From assembly GCA_028622995.1 (NCBI GenBank), contig JAJQJQ010000042.1, positions 1,178,001 to 1,242,000 on the forward strand: a stretch of 64,000 nt of DNA, read 5' to 3'. The notes under the pieces are model-generated. The model had not been told where the DNA came from. It did not search any database and saw nothing but the letters and a program-made list of their open reading frames with translations. Below are positions 1 through 11,294 of this stretch, piece after piece. The DNA is from Panagrolaimus kolymaensis (lineage: Eukaryota; Nematoda; Chromadorea; Rhabditida; Panagrolaimidae). Position 1 is the first letter of the stretch. Every line of letters begins with the position of its first letter. The translations under genes and the position numbers were made by a program.

Positions 1-22
1 TTTATTGCATCACTAAACTCAA

Positions 23-36
23 ATCAATCCATTGAT
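23..36. other. ATCAAT-CC-ATTGAT dyad in type A monomers
   Basis: This 14-bp interrupted palindrome occurs in each A monomer that has A27. It is intact in most A copies up to 30,742, broken by A27 to G in some copies from 9,799 on and in essentially all A copies of blocks II and III, and further altered by A31 to T in block III. B copies never have it. A binding site for a dimeric protein is possible, but nothing else supports that. Confidence 0.6.
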
Positions 37-100
37 GATTTTGTTTTTAGAAAAAAACCCGTTAGTAAGCTTCGAGGTCCATCAAAATTTTAATTTAGTA

Positions 101-110
101 TTTTATAAAA
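101..110. other. TTTTATAAAA palindrome, one per monomer
   Basis: This perfect 10-bp palindrome is followed by AATAAAAAG, AACAAAAAG or ATATAAAG. It is present in almost every monomer of all three blocks (exceptions include TTATTAAAA copies such as 24,623). It contains a TATA-box-like string, but I see no transcription unit attached to it. Confidence 0.6.
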
Positions 111-136
111 AATAAAAAGCGGTCGAAATTCTTGCA

Positions 137-272
137 TTTATTGCATCTTTTAATACATCTATCTCCTTTGATGATTTTGTTTTTAGAAAAAAACCCGTTA
201 GTAAGCTTCGAGGTCCATCAAAATTTTAATTTAGTATTTTATAAAAAACAAAAAGCGGTCGAAATTCTTGCA
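137..272. repeat. Type B monomer, subfamily I reference copy
   Basis: This copy matches the A monomer outside positions 12-31 except for C113 in place of T113. The cassette reads ttttaatacatctatctcct and matches the A cassette at only 9 of 20 positions. The ATCAAT/ATTGAT dyad of type A is absent. C113 is usual in B copies of subfamily I and is mostly followed by an A monomer, so A and B form a 272-bp dimer in the most regular patches. Confidence 0.96.
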
Positions 273-2040
273 TTTATTGCATCACTAAACTCAAATCAAT
301 CCATTGATGATTTTGTTTTTAGAAAAAAACCCGTTAGTAAGCTTCGAGGTCCATCAAAATTTTAATTTAGTATTTTATAAAAAATAAAAAGCGGTCGAAA
401 TTCTTGCATTTATTGCATCTTTTAATACATCTATCTCCTTTGATGATTTTGTTTTTAGAAAAAAACCCGTTAGTAAGCTTCGAGGTCCATCAAAATTTTA
501 ATTTAGTATTTTATAAAAAATAAAAAGCGGTCGAAATTCTTGCATTTATTGCATCTTTTAATACATCTATCTCCTTTGATGATTTTGTTTTTAGAAAAAA
601 ACCGGTTAGTAAGCTTCGAGGTCCATCAAAATTTTAATTTAGTATTTTATAAAAAACAAAAAGCGGTCGAAATTCTTGCATTTATTGCATCACTAAACTC
701 AAATCAATCCATTGATGATTTTGTTTTTAGAAAAAAACCCGTTAGTAAGCTTCGAGGTCCATCAAAATTTTAATTTAGTATTTTATAAAAAATAAAAAGC
801 GGTCGAAATTCTTGCATTTATTGCATCTTTTAAAACATCTATCTCCTTTGATGATTTTGTTTTTAGAAAAAAACCCGTTAGTAAGCTTCGAGGTCCATCA
901 AAATTTTAATTTAGTATTTTATAAAAAACAAAAAGCGGTCGAAATTCTTGCATTTATTGCATCACTAAACTCAAATCAATCCATTGATGATTTTGTTTTT
1001 AGAAAAAAACCCGTTAGTAAGCTTCGAGGTCCATCAAAATTTTAATTTAGTATTTTATAAAAAACAAAAAGCGGTCGAAATTCTTGCATTTATTGCATCA
1101 CTAAACTCAAATCAATCCATTGATGATTTTGTTTTTAGAAAAAAACCCGTTAGTAAGCTTCGAGGTCCATCAAAATTTTAATTTAGTATTTTATAAAAAA
1201 TAAAAAGCGGTCGAAATTCTTGCATTTATTGCATCTTTTAATACATCTATCTCCTTTGATGATTTTGTTTTTAGAAAAAAACCCGTTAGTAAGCTTCGAG
1301 GTCCATCAAAATTTTAATTTAGTATTTTATAAAAAACAAAAAGCGGTCGAAATTCTTGCATTTATTGCATCACTAAACTCAAATCAATCCATTGATGATT
1401 TTGTTTTTAGAAAAAAACCCGTTAGTAAGCTTCGAGGTCCATCAAAATTTTAATTTAGTATTTTATAAAAAACAAAAAGCGGTCGAAATTCTTGCATTTA
1501 TTGCATCACTAAACTCAAATCAATCCATTGATGATTTTGTTTTTAGAAAAAAACCCGTTAGTAAGCTTCGAGGTCCATCAAAATTTTAATTTAGTATTTT
1601 ATAAAAAATAAAAAGCGGTCGAAATTCTTGCATTTATTGCATCTTTTAATACATCTATCTCCTTTGATGATTTTGTTTTTAGAAAAAAACCGGTTAGTAA
1701 GCTTCGAGGTCCATCAAAATTTTAATTTAGTATTTTATAAAAAACAAAAAGCGGTCGAAATTCTTGCATTTATTGCATCACTAAACTCAAATCAATCCAT
1801 TGATGATTTTGTTTTTAGAAAAAAACCCGTTAGTAAGCTTCGAGGTCCATCAAAATTTTAATTTAGTATTTTATAAAAAATAAAAAGCGGTCGAAATTCT
1901 TGCATTTATTGCATCTTTTAATACATCTATCTCCTTTGATGATTTTGTTTTTAGAAAAAAACCCGTTAGTAAGCTTCGAGGTCCATCAAAATTTTAATTT
2001 AGTATTTTATAAAAAACAAAAAGCGGTCGAAATTCTTGCA

Positions 2041-2166
2041 TACTAAACTCAAATCAATCCATTGATGATTTTGTTTTTAGAAAAAAACCCGTTAGTAAGC
2101 TTCGAGGTCCATCAAAATTTTAATTTAGTATTTTATAAAAAATAAAAAGCGGTCGAAATTCTTGCA
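2041..2166. repeat. 126-bp short A monomer
   Basis: The monomer begins tactaaactc directly after cttgca, so ttattgcatc (positions 2-11) is missing. This is the first short copy in the window. It is followed by another A monomer, which breaks the usual T113-then-B pattern. Confidence 0.95.
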
Positions 2167-2710
2167 TTTATTGCATCACTAAACTCAAATCAATCCATTG
2201 ATGATTTTGTTTTTAGAAAAAAACCCGTTAGTAAGCTTCGAGGTCCATCAAAATTTTAATTTAGTATTTTATAAAAAACAAAAAGCGGTCGAAATTCTTG
2301 CATTTATTGCATCACTAAACTCAAATCAATCCATTGATGATTTTGTTTTTAGAAAAAAACCCGTTAGTAAGCTTCGAGGTCCATCAAAATTTTAATTTAA
2401 TATTTTATAAAAAACAAAAAGCGGTCGAAATTCTTGCATTTATTGCATCACTAAACTCAAATCAATCCATTGATGATTTTGTTTTTAGAAAAAAACCCGT
2501 TAGTAAGCTTCGAGGTCCATCAAAATTTTAATTTAGTATTTTATAAAAAATAAAAAGCGGTCGAAATTCTTGCATTTATTGCATCTTTTAATACATCTAT
2601 CTCCTTTGATGATTTTGTTTTTAGAAAAAAACCCGTTAGTAAGCTTCGAGGTCCATCAAAATTTTAATTTAGTATTTTATAAAAAACAAAAAGCGGTCGA
2701 AATTCTTGCA

Positions 2711-2836
2711 TACTAAACTCAAATCAATCCATTGATGATTTTGTTTTTAGAAAAAAACCCGTTAGTAAGCTTCGAGGTCCATCAAAATTTTAATTTAGTA
2801 TTTTATAAAAAATAAAAAGCGGTCGAAATTCTTGCA
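2711..2836. repeat. 126-bp short A monomer
   Basis: It carries the same 10-bp deletion, with the cassette edge at position 12 intact. It sits between two B monomers. Confidence 0.95.
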
Positions 2837-4060
2837 TTTATTGCATCTTTTAATACATCTATCTCCTTTGATGATTTTGTTTTTAGAAAAAAACCCGTTA
2901 GTAAGCTTCGAGGTCCATCAAAATTTTAATTTAGTATTTTATAAAAAACAAAAAGCGGTCGAAATTCTTGCATTTATTGCATCACTAAACTCAAATCAAT
3001 CCATTGATGATTTTGTTTTTAGAAAAAAACCCGTTAGTAAGCTTCGAGGTCCATCAAAATTTTAATTTAGTATTTTATAAAAAATAAAAAGCGGTCGAAA
3101 TTCTTGCATTTATTGCATCTATTAATACATCTATCTCCTTTGATGATTTTGTTTTTAGAAAAAAACCCGTTAGTAAGCTTCGAGGTCCATCAAAATTTTA
3201 ATTTAGTATTTTATAAAAAACAAAAAGCGGTCGAAATTCTTGCATTTATTGCATCACTAAACTCAAATCAATCCATTGATGATTTTGTTTTTAGAAAAAA
3301 ACCCGTTAGTAAGCTTCGAGGTCCATCAAAATTTTAATTTAGTATTTTATAAAAAACAAAAAGCGGTCGAAATTCTTGCATTTATTGCATCACTAAACTC
3401 AAATCAATCCATTGATGATTTTGTTTTTAGAAAAAAACCCGTTAGTAAGCTTCGAGGTCCATCAAAATTTTAATTTAGTATTTTATAAAAAATAAAAAGC
3501 GGTCGAAATTCTTGCATTTATTGCATCTTTTAATACATCTATCTCCTTTGATGATTTTGTTTTTAGAAAAAAACCCTTTAGTAAGCTTCGAGGTCCATCA
3601 AAATTTTAATTTAGTATTTTATAAAAAATAAAAAGCGGTCGAAATTCTTGCATTTATTGCATCTTTTAATACATCTATCTCCTTTGATGATTTTGTTTTT
3701 AGAAAAAAACCCGTTAGTAAGCTTCGAGGTCCATCAAAATTTTAATTTAGTATTTTATAAAAAACAAAAAGCGGTCGAAATTCTTGCATTTATTGCATCA
3801 CTAAACTCAAATCAATCCATTGATGATTTTGTTTTTAGAAAAAAACCCGTTAGTAAGCTTCGAGGTCCATCAAAATTTTAATTTAGTATTTTATAAAAAA
3901 TAAAAAGCGGTCGAAATTCTTGCATTTATTGCATCTTTTAATACATCTATCTCCTTTGATGATTTTGTTTTTAGAAAAAAACCCGTTAGTAAGCTTCGAG
4001 GTCCATCAAAATTTTAATTTAGTATTTTATAAAAAACAAAAAGCGGTCGAAATTCTTGCA

Positions 4061-4312
4061 TACTAAACTCAAATCAATCCATTGATGATTTTGTTTTTAG
4101 AAAAAAACCCGTTAGTAAGCTTCGAGGTCCATCAAAATTTTAATTTAGTATTTTATAAAAAACAAAAAGCGGTCGAAATTCTTGCATACTAAACTCAAAT
4201 CAATCCATTGATGATTTTGTTTTTAGAAAAAAACCCGTTAGTAAGCTTCGAGGTCCATCAAAATTTTAATTTAGTATTTTATAAAAAATAAAAAGCGGTC
4301 GAAATTCTTGCA
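4061..4312. repeat. Two tandem 126-bp short A monomers
   Basis: Short copies start at 4,061 and 4,187, giving a 126-bp step. The first ends with C113 and the second with T113; the second precedes a ctattaatac-type B monomer. Confidence 0.95.
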
Positions 4313-4448
4313 TTTATTGCATCTATTAATACATCTATCTCCTTTGATGATTTTGTTTTTAGAAAAAAACCCGTTAGTAAGCTTCGAGGTCCATCAAAAT
4401 TTTAATTTAGTATTTTATAAAAAACAAAAAGCGGTCGAAATTCTTGCA

Positions 4449-4826
4449 TACTAAACTCAAATCAATCCATTGATGATTTTGTTTTTAGAAAAAAACCCGT
4501 TAGTAAGCTTCGAGGTCCATCAAAATTTTAATTTAGTATTTTATAAAAAACAAAAAGCGGTCGAAATTCTTGCATACTAAACTCAAATCAATCCATTGAT
4601 GATTTTGTTTTTAGAAAAAAACCCGTTAGTAAGCTTCGAGGTCCATCAAAATTTTAATTTAGTATTTTATAAAAAACAAAAAGCGGTCGAAATTCTTGCA
4701 TACTAAACTCAAATCAATCCATTGATGATTTTGTTTTTAGAAAAAAACCCGTTAGTAAGCTTCGAGGTCCATCAAAATTTTAATTTAGTATTTTATAAAA
4801 AATAAAAAGCGGTCGAAATTCTTGCA
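4449..4826. repeat. Three tandem 126-bp short A monomers
   Basis: Short copies start at 4,449, 4,575 and 4,701. The first two end with C113 and the last with T113 before a B monomer. This is the longest pure run of the short form and shows that it was amplified in tandem. Confidence 0.95.
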
Positions 4827-5234
4827 TTTATTGCATCTTTTAATACATCTATCTCCTTTGATGATTTTGTTTTTAGAAAAAAACCCGTTAGTAAGCTTCG
4901 AGGTCCATCAAAATTTTAATTTAGTATTTTATAAAAAACAAAAAGCGGTCGAAATTCTTGCATTTATTGCATCACTAAACTCAAATCAATCCATTGATGA
5001 TTTTGTTTTTAGAAAAAAACCCGTTAGTAAGCTTCGAGGTCCATCAAAATTTTAATTTAGTATTTTATAAAAAATAAAAAGCGGTCGAAATTCTTGCATT
5101 TATTGCATCTTTTAATACATCTATCTCCTTTGATGATTTTGTTTTTAGAAAAAAACCCGTTAGTAAGCTTCGAGGTCCATCAAAATTTTAATTTAGTATT
5201 TTATAAAAAACAAAAAGCGGTCGAAATTCTTGCA

Positions 5235-5486
5235 TACTAAACTCAAATCAATCCATTGATGATTTTGTTTTTAGAAAAAAACCCGTTAGTAAGCTTCGAG
5301 GTCCATCAAAATTTTAATTTAGTATTTTATAAAAAACAAAAAGCGGTCGAAATTCTTGCATACTAAACTCAAATCAATCCATTGATGATTTTGTTTTTAG
5401 AAAAAAACCCGTTAGTAAGCTTCGAGGTCCATCAAAATTTTAATTTAGTATTTTATAAAAAATAAAAAGCGGTCGAAATTCTTGCA
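5235..5486. repeat. Two tandem 126-bp short A monomers
   Basis: Copies start at 5,235 and 5,361, in the same C113-then-T113 order as the pair at 4,061. They precede a ctattaatac-type B monomer, as that pair does, which suggests the two pairs are copies of one larger unit. Confidence 0.94.
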
Positions 5487-5758
5487 TTTATTGCATCTAT
5501 TAATACATCTATCTCCTTTGATGATTTTGTTTTTAGAAAAAAACCCGTTAGTAAGCTTCGAGGTCCATCAAAATTTTAATTTAGTATTTTATAAAAAACA
5601 AAAAGCGGTCGAAATTCTTGCATTTATTGCATCACTAAACTCAAATCAATCCATTGATGATTTTGTTTTTAGAAAAAAACCCGTTAGTAAGCTTCGAGGT
5701 CCATCAAAATTTTAATTTAGTATTTTATAAAAAACAAAAAGCGGTCGAAATTCTTGCA

Positions 5759-5884
5759 TACTAAACTCAAATCAATCCATTGATGATTTTGTTTTTAGAA
5801 AAAAACCCGTTAGTAAGCTTCGAGGTCCATCAAAATTTTAATTTAGTATTTTATAAAAAATAAAAAGCGGTCGAAATTCTTGCA
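5759..5884. repeat. 126-bp short A monomer
   Basis: This single short copy follows a full-length A and precedes B. It ends the unit ctatt-B, A, short A. Confidence 0.95.
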
Positions 5885-6428
5885 TTTATTGCATCTTTTA
5901 ATACATCTATCTCCTTTGATGATTTTGTTTTTAGAAAAAAACCCGTTAGTAAGCTTCGAGGTCCATCAAAATTTTAATTTAGTATTTTATAAAAAACAAA
6001 AAGCGGTCGAAATTCTTGCATTTATTGCATCACTAAACTCAAATCAATCCATTGATGATTTTGTTTTTAGAAAAAAACCCGTTAGTAAGCTTCGAGGTCC
6101 ATCAAAATTTTAATTTAGTATTTTATAAAAAATAAAAAGCGGTCGAAATTCTTGCATTTATTGCATCTATTAATACATCTATCTCCTTTGATGATTTTGT
6201 TTTTAGAAAAAAACCCGTTAGTAAGCTTCGAGGTCCATCAAAATTTTAATTTAGTATTTTATAAAAAACAAAAAGCGGTCGAAATTCTTGCATTTATTGC
6301 ATCACTAAACTCAAATCAATCCATTGATGATTTTGTTTTTAGAAAAAAACCCGTTAGTAAGCTTCGAGGTCCATCAAAATTTTAATTTAGTATTTTATAA
6401 AAAACAAAAAGCGGTCGAAATTCTTGCA

Positions 6429-6554
6429 TACTAAACTCAAATCAATCCATTGATGATTTTGTTTTTAGAAAAAAACCCGTTAGTAAGCTTCGAGGTCCAT
6501 CAAAATTTTAATTTAGTATTTTATAAAAAATAAAAAGCGGTCGAAATTCTTGCA
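6429..6554. repeat. 126-bp short A monomer
   Basis: It has the same context as the copy at 5,759, 670 bp later (four full monomers plus one short). The five-monomer unit B, A, ctatt-B, A, short A is therefore duplicated (5,885-6,554 resembles the next unit up to its short A). Confidence 0.94.
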
Positions 6555-6962
6555 TTTATTGCATCTTTTAATACATCTATCTCCTTTGATGATTTTGTTT
6601 TTAGAAAAAAACCCGTTAGTAAGCTTCGAGGTCCATCAAAATTTTAATTTAGTATTTTATAAAAAACAAAAAGCGGTCGAAATTCTTGCATTTATTGCAT
6701 CACTAAACTCAAATCAATCCATTGATGATTTTGTTTTTAGAAAAAAACCCGTTAGTAAGCTTCGAGGTCCATCAAAATTTTAATTTAGTATTTTATAAAA
6801 AATAAAAAGCGGTCGAAATTCTTGCATTTATTGCATCTATTAATACATCTATCTCCTTTGATGATTTTGTTTTTAGAAAAAAACCCGTTAGTAAGCTTCG
6901 AGGTCCATCAAAATTTTAATTTAGTATTTTATAAAAAACAAAAAGCGGTCGAAATTCTTGCA

Positions 6963-7088
6963 TACTAAACTCAAATCAATCCATTGATGATTTTGTTTTT
7001 AGAAAAAAACCCGTTAGTAAGCTTCGAGGTTCATCAAAATTTTAATTTAGTATTTTATAAAAAATAAAAAGCGGTCGAAATTCTTGCA
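6963..7088. repeat. 126-bp short A monomer with GGTTCATC variant
   Basis: This short copy carries a private C to T change in the usually constant GGTCCATC motif. Confidence 0.94.
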
Positions 7089-8040
7089 TTTATTGCATCT
7101 TTTAATACATCTATCTCCTTTGATGATTTTGTTTTTAGAAAAAAACCCGTTAGTAAGCTTCGAGGTCCATCAAAATTTTAATTTAGTATTTTATAAAAAA
7201 CAAAAAGCGGTCGAAATTCTTGCATTTATTGCATCACTAAACTCAAATCAATCCATTGATGATTTTGTTTTTAGAAAAAAACCCGTTAGTAAGCTTCGAG
7301 GTCCATCAAAATTTTAATTTAGTATTTTATAAAAAATAAAAAGCGGTCGAAATTCTTGCATTTATTGCATCTATTAATACATCTATCTCCTTTGATGATT
7401 TTGTTTTTAGAAAAAAACCCGTTAGTAAGCTTCGAGGTCCATCAAAATTTTAATTTAGTATTTTATAAAAAACAAAAAGCGGTCGAAATTCTTGCATTTA
7501 TTGCATCACTAAACTCAAATCAATCCATTGATGATTTTGTTTTTAGAAAAAAACCCGTTAGTAAGCTTCGAGGTCCATCAAAATTTTAATTTAGTATTTT
7601 ATAAAAAACAAAAAGCGGTCGAAATTCTTGCATTTATTGCATCACTAAACTCAAATCAATCCATTGATGATTTTGTTTTTAGAAAAAAACCCGTTAGTAA
7701 GCTTCGAGGTCCATCAAAATTTTAATTTAGTATTTTATAAAAAATAAAAAGCGGTCGAAATTCTTGCATTTATTGCATCTTTTAATACATCTATCTCCTT
7801 TGATGATTTTGTTTTTAGAAAAAAACCCTTTAGTAAGCTTCGAGGTCCATCAAAATTTTAATTTAGTATTTTATAAAAAATAAAAAGCGGTCGAAATTCT
7901 TGCATTTATTGCATCTTTTAATACATCTATCTCCTTTGATGATTTTGTTTTTAGAAAAAAACCCGTTAGTAAGCTTCGAGGTCCATCAAAATTTTAATTT
8001 AGTATTTTATAAAAAACAAAAAGCGGTCGAAATTCTTGCA

Positions 8041-8166
8041 TACTAAACTCAAATCAATCCATTGATGATTTTGTTTTTAGAAAAAAACCCGTTAGTAAGC
8101 TTCGAGGTCCATCAAAATTTTAATTTAGTATTTTATAAAAAATAAAAAGCGGTCGAAATTCTTGCA
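8041..8166. repeat. Last 126-bp short A monomer
   Basis: This is the final short copy; I find none in the remaining 56 kb. In the related unit 1,078 bp downstream, the same slot (9,119) holds a full-length A monomer. Confidence 0.94.
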
Positions 8167-11100
8167 TTTATTGCATCTTTTAATACATCTATCTCCTTTG
8201 ATGATTTTGTTTTTAGAAAAAAACCCGTTAGTAAGCTTCGAGGTCCATCAAAATTTTAATTTAGTATTTTATAAAAAACAAAAAGCGGTCGAAATTCTTG
8301 CATTTATTGCATCACTAAACTCAAATCAATCCATTGATGATTTTGTTTTTAGAAAAAAACCCGTTAGTAAGCTTCGAGGTCCATCAAAATTTTAATTTAG
8401 TATTTTATAAAAAATAAAAAGCGGTCGAAATTCTTGCATTTATTGCATCTATTAATACATCTATCTCCTTTGATGATTTTGTTTTTAGAAAAAAACCCGT
8501 TAGTAAGCTTCGAGGTCCATCAAAATTTTAATTTAGTATTTTATAAAAAACAAAAAGCGGTCGAAATTCTTGCATTTATTGCATCACTAAACTCAAATCA
8601 ATCCATTGATGATTTTGTTTTTAGAAAAAAACCCGTTAGTAAGCTTCGAGGTCCATCAAAATTTTAATTTAGTATTTTATAAAAAACAAAAAGCGGTCGA
8701 AATTCTTGCATTTATTGCATCACTAAACTCAAATCAATCCATTGATGATTTTGTTTTTAGAAAAAAACCCGTTAGTAAGCTTCGAGGTCCATCAAAATTT
8801 TAATTTAGTATTTTATAAAAAATAAAAAGCGGTCGAAATTCTTGCATTTAGTGCATCTTTTAATACATCTATCTCCTTTGATGATTTTGTTTTTAGAAAA
8901 AAACCCTTTAGTAAGCTTCGAGGTCCATCAAAATTTTAATTTAGTATTTTATAAAAAATAAAAAGCGGTCGAAATTCTTGCATTTATTGCATCTTTTAAT
9001 ACATCTATCTCCTTTGATGATTTTGTTTTTAGAAAAAAACCCGTTAGTAAGCTTCGAGGTCCATCAAAATTTTAATTTAGTATTTTATAAAAAACAAAAA
9101 GCGGTCGAAATTCTTGCATTTATTGCATCACTAAACTCAAATCAATCCATTGATGATTTTGTTTTTAGAAAAAAACCCGTTAGTAAGCTTCGAGGTCCAT
9201 CAAAATTTTAATTTAGTATTTTATAAAAAATAAAAAGCGGTCGAAATTCTTGCATTTATTGCATCTTTTAATACATCTATCTCCTTTGATGATTTTGTTT
9301 TTAGAAAAAAACCCGTTAGTAAGCTTCGAGGTCCATCAAAATTTTAATTTAGTATTTTATAAAAAACAAAAAGCGGTCGAAATTCTTGCATTTATTGCAT
9401 CACTAAACTCAAATCAATCCATTGATGATTTTGTTTTTAGAAAAAAACCCGTTAGTAAGCTTCGAGGTCCATCAAAATTTTAATTTAGTATTTTATAAAA
9501 AATAAAAAGCGGTCGAAATTCTTGCATTTATTGCATCTTTTAATACATCTATCTCCTTTGATGATTTTGTTTTTAGAAAAAAACCCGTTAGTAAGCTTCG
9601 AGGTCCATCAAAATTTTAATTTAGTATTTTATAAAAAATAAAAAGCGGTCGAAATTCTTGCATTTATTGCATCTTTTAATACATCTATCTCCTTTGATGA
9701 TTTTGTTTTTAGAAAAAAACCCGTTAGTAAGCTTCGAGGTCCATCAAAATTTTAATTTAGTATTTTATAAAAAACAAAAAGCGGTCGAAATTCTTGCATT
9801 TATTGCATCACTAAACTCAAATCAGTCCATTGATGATTTTGTTTTTAGAAAAAAACCCGTTAGTAAGCTTCGAGGTCCATCAAAATTTTAATTTAGTATT
9901 TTATAAAAAACAAAAAGCGGTCGAAATTCTTGCATTTATTGCATCACTAAACTCAAATCAATCCATTGATGATTTTGTTTTTAGAAAAAAACCCGTTAGT
10001 AAGCTTCGAGGTCCATCAAAATTTTAATTTAGTATTTTATAAAAAATAAAAAGCGGTCGAAATTCTTGCATTTATTGCATCTTTTAATACATCTATCTCC
10101 TTTGATGATTTTGTTTTTAGAAAAAAACCCGTTAGTAAGCTTCGAGGTCCATCAAAATTTTAATTTAGTATTTTATAAAAAACAAAAAGCGGTCGAAATT
10201 CTTGCATTTTTTGCATCACTAAACTCAAATCAATCCATTGATGATTTTGTTTTTAGAAAAAAACCCGTTAGTAAGCTTCGAGGTCCATCAAAATTTTAAT
10301 TTAGTATTTTATAAAAAATAAAAAGCGGTCGAAATTCTTGCATTTATTGCATCACTAAACTCAAATCAATCCATTGATGATTTTGTTTTTAGAAAAAAAC
10401 CCGTTAGTAAGCTTCGAGGTCCATCAAAATTTTAATTTAGTATTTTATAAAAAATAAAAAGCGGTCGAAATTCTTGCATTTATTGCATCTTTTAATACAT
10501 CTATCTCCTTTGATGATTTTGTTTTTAGAAAAAAACCCGTTAGTAAGCTTCGAGGTCCATCAAAATTTTAATTTAGTATTTTATAAAAAACAAAAAGCGG
10601 TCGAAATTCTTGCATTTATTGCATCACTAAACTCAAATCAATCCATTGATGATTTTGTTTTTACAAAAAAAACCCGTTAGTAAGCTTCGAGGTCCATCAA
10701 AATTTTAATTTAGTATTTTATAAAAAATAAAAAGCGGTCGAAATTCTTGCATTTATTGCATCACTAAACTCAAATCAATCCATTGATGATTTTGTTTTTA
10801 GAAAAAAACCCGTTAGTAAGCTTCGAGGTCCATCAAAATTTTAATTTAGTATTTTATAAAAAATAAAAAGCGGTCGAAATTCTTGCATTTATTGCATCTT
10901 TTAATACATCTATCTCCTTTGATGATTTTGTTTTTAGAAAAAACCCGTTAGTAAGCTTCGAGGTCCATCAAAATTTTAATTTAGTATTTTATAAAAAATA
11001 AAAAGCGGTCGAAATTCTTGCATTTATTGCATCACTAAACTCAAATCAATCCATTGATGATTTTGTTTTTAGAAAAAAACCCGTTAGTAAGCTTCGAGGT

Positions 11101-11294
11101 CCATCAAAATTTTAATTTAGTATTTTATAAAAAACAAAAAGCGGTCGAAATTCTTGCATTTATTGCATCACTAAACTCAAATCAGTCCATTGATGATTTT
11201 GTTTTTAGAAAAAAACCCGTTAGTAAGCTTCGAGGTCCATCAAAATTTTAATTTAGTATTTTATAAAAAATAAAAAGCGGTCGAAATTCTTGCA
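8167..11294. repeat. Subfamily I patch, mixed A/B, with a +1/-1 homopolymer pair
   Basis: This stretch is ordinary A and B monomers. The A copy at 10,615 is 137 bp: it reads ttttacaaaaaaaaccc, with G50 changed to C and one extra A. The B copy at 10,888 is 135 bp, with six A in place of seven. The two cancel, so the phase is restored by 11,023. The first A copies with G27 (atcagtcc), later the rule in blocks II and III, appear here at 9,799 and 11,159. Confidence 0.92.

Larger units (their letters stand above)
1..136. repeat. Type A monomer, subfamily I reference copy
   Basis: This is the first complete monomer and serves as the numbering reference. Its cassette at 12-31 reads actaaactcaaatcaatcca and contains ATCAAT-CC-ATTGAT, an interrupted 6-bp dyad at positions 23-36. 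Other diagnostic bases are C18, A27, A31, C60, T63, C70, T71, T91, G98, T113 and A115. CpG dinucleotides occur at 60-61, 73-74, 120-121 and 124-125. There is a 10-bp perfect palindrome, TTTTATAAAA, at 101-110. In subfamily I most A copies end with T113 and are followed by a B monomer. Confidence 0.97.
1..2040. repeat. Subfamily I, left-edge patch, 15 monomers of A and B
   Basis: The order is A B A B B A B A A B A A B A B, all of 136 bp. Two B copies (545-680 and 1,633-1,768) share C60 to G, giving aaaccggttag; they lie 1,088 bp (8 monomers) apart, which fits amplification of an 8-monomer segment. B at 817 has a private change in the cassette (aaaacatct). No non-repeat sequence is present. Confidence 0.9.
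2041..8166. repeat. Subfamily I patch rich in 126-bp monomers
   Basis: Thirteen of the monomers here lack 10 bp (positions 2-11) and all thirteen are type A. They lie within a background of ordinary A and B copies. B copies with T13 to A (ctattaatac) recur at 3,109, 4,313, 5,487, 6,157, 6,827 and 7,361, and again just outside the patch at 8,439. B copies with CCCTTTAG in place of CCCGTTAG recur at 3,517 and 7,769, and at 8,847. These shared private variants mark repeated multi-monomer units. For example, the unit starting at 7,361 is repeated at 8,439, a step of 1,078 bp, which is 8 monomers of which one is short. Confidence 0.93.

Noticed and set aside
51..80. CENP-B box: the minus strand reads TTACTAACGGGT, with CGGG at the right place.
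   Set aside because: The other essential part, TTCG at the start of the 17-bp box, and the central A are missing; only the CGGG half and a few neighbours fit.
67..80. tRNA-derived (SINE-like) B box: CTTCGAGGT within AGCTTCGAGGTCC.
   Set aside because: The first and last positions of the GWTCRANNC consensus mismatch, no A box lies at the right distance, and there is no cloverleaf or poly-A tail arrangement.
101..119. TATA-box and AATAAA polyadenylation-like strings in each monomer.
   Set aside because: Both are expected in DNA of about 73% A+T. No transcription unit, initiation context or downstream element goes with them.
114..127. AAAAGCGGTCGAA resembles the ACAAGCGGT DNA uptake motif of some Pasteurellaceae.
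   Set aside because: It has one mismatch in the core, and uptake motifs are dispersed through bacterial genomes, not carried once per unit of a 64-kb satellite. Chance likeness.
32..128. Hammerhead ribozyme core: TTGATGA at 32-38 and CGAAA at 124-128, as in some satellite RNAs.
   Set aside because: The first core base is T where C is needed, and the bases after GATGA cannot pair with those before GAAA to form stem II.
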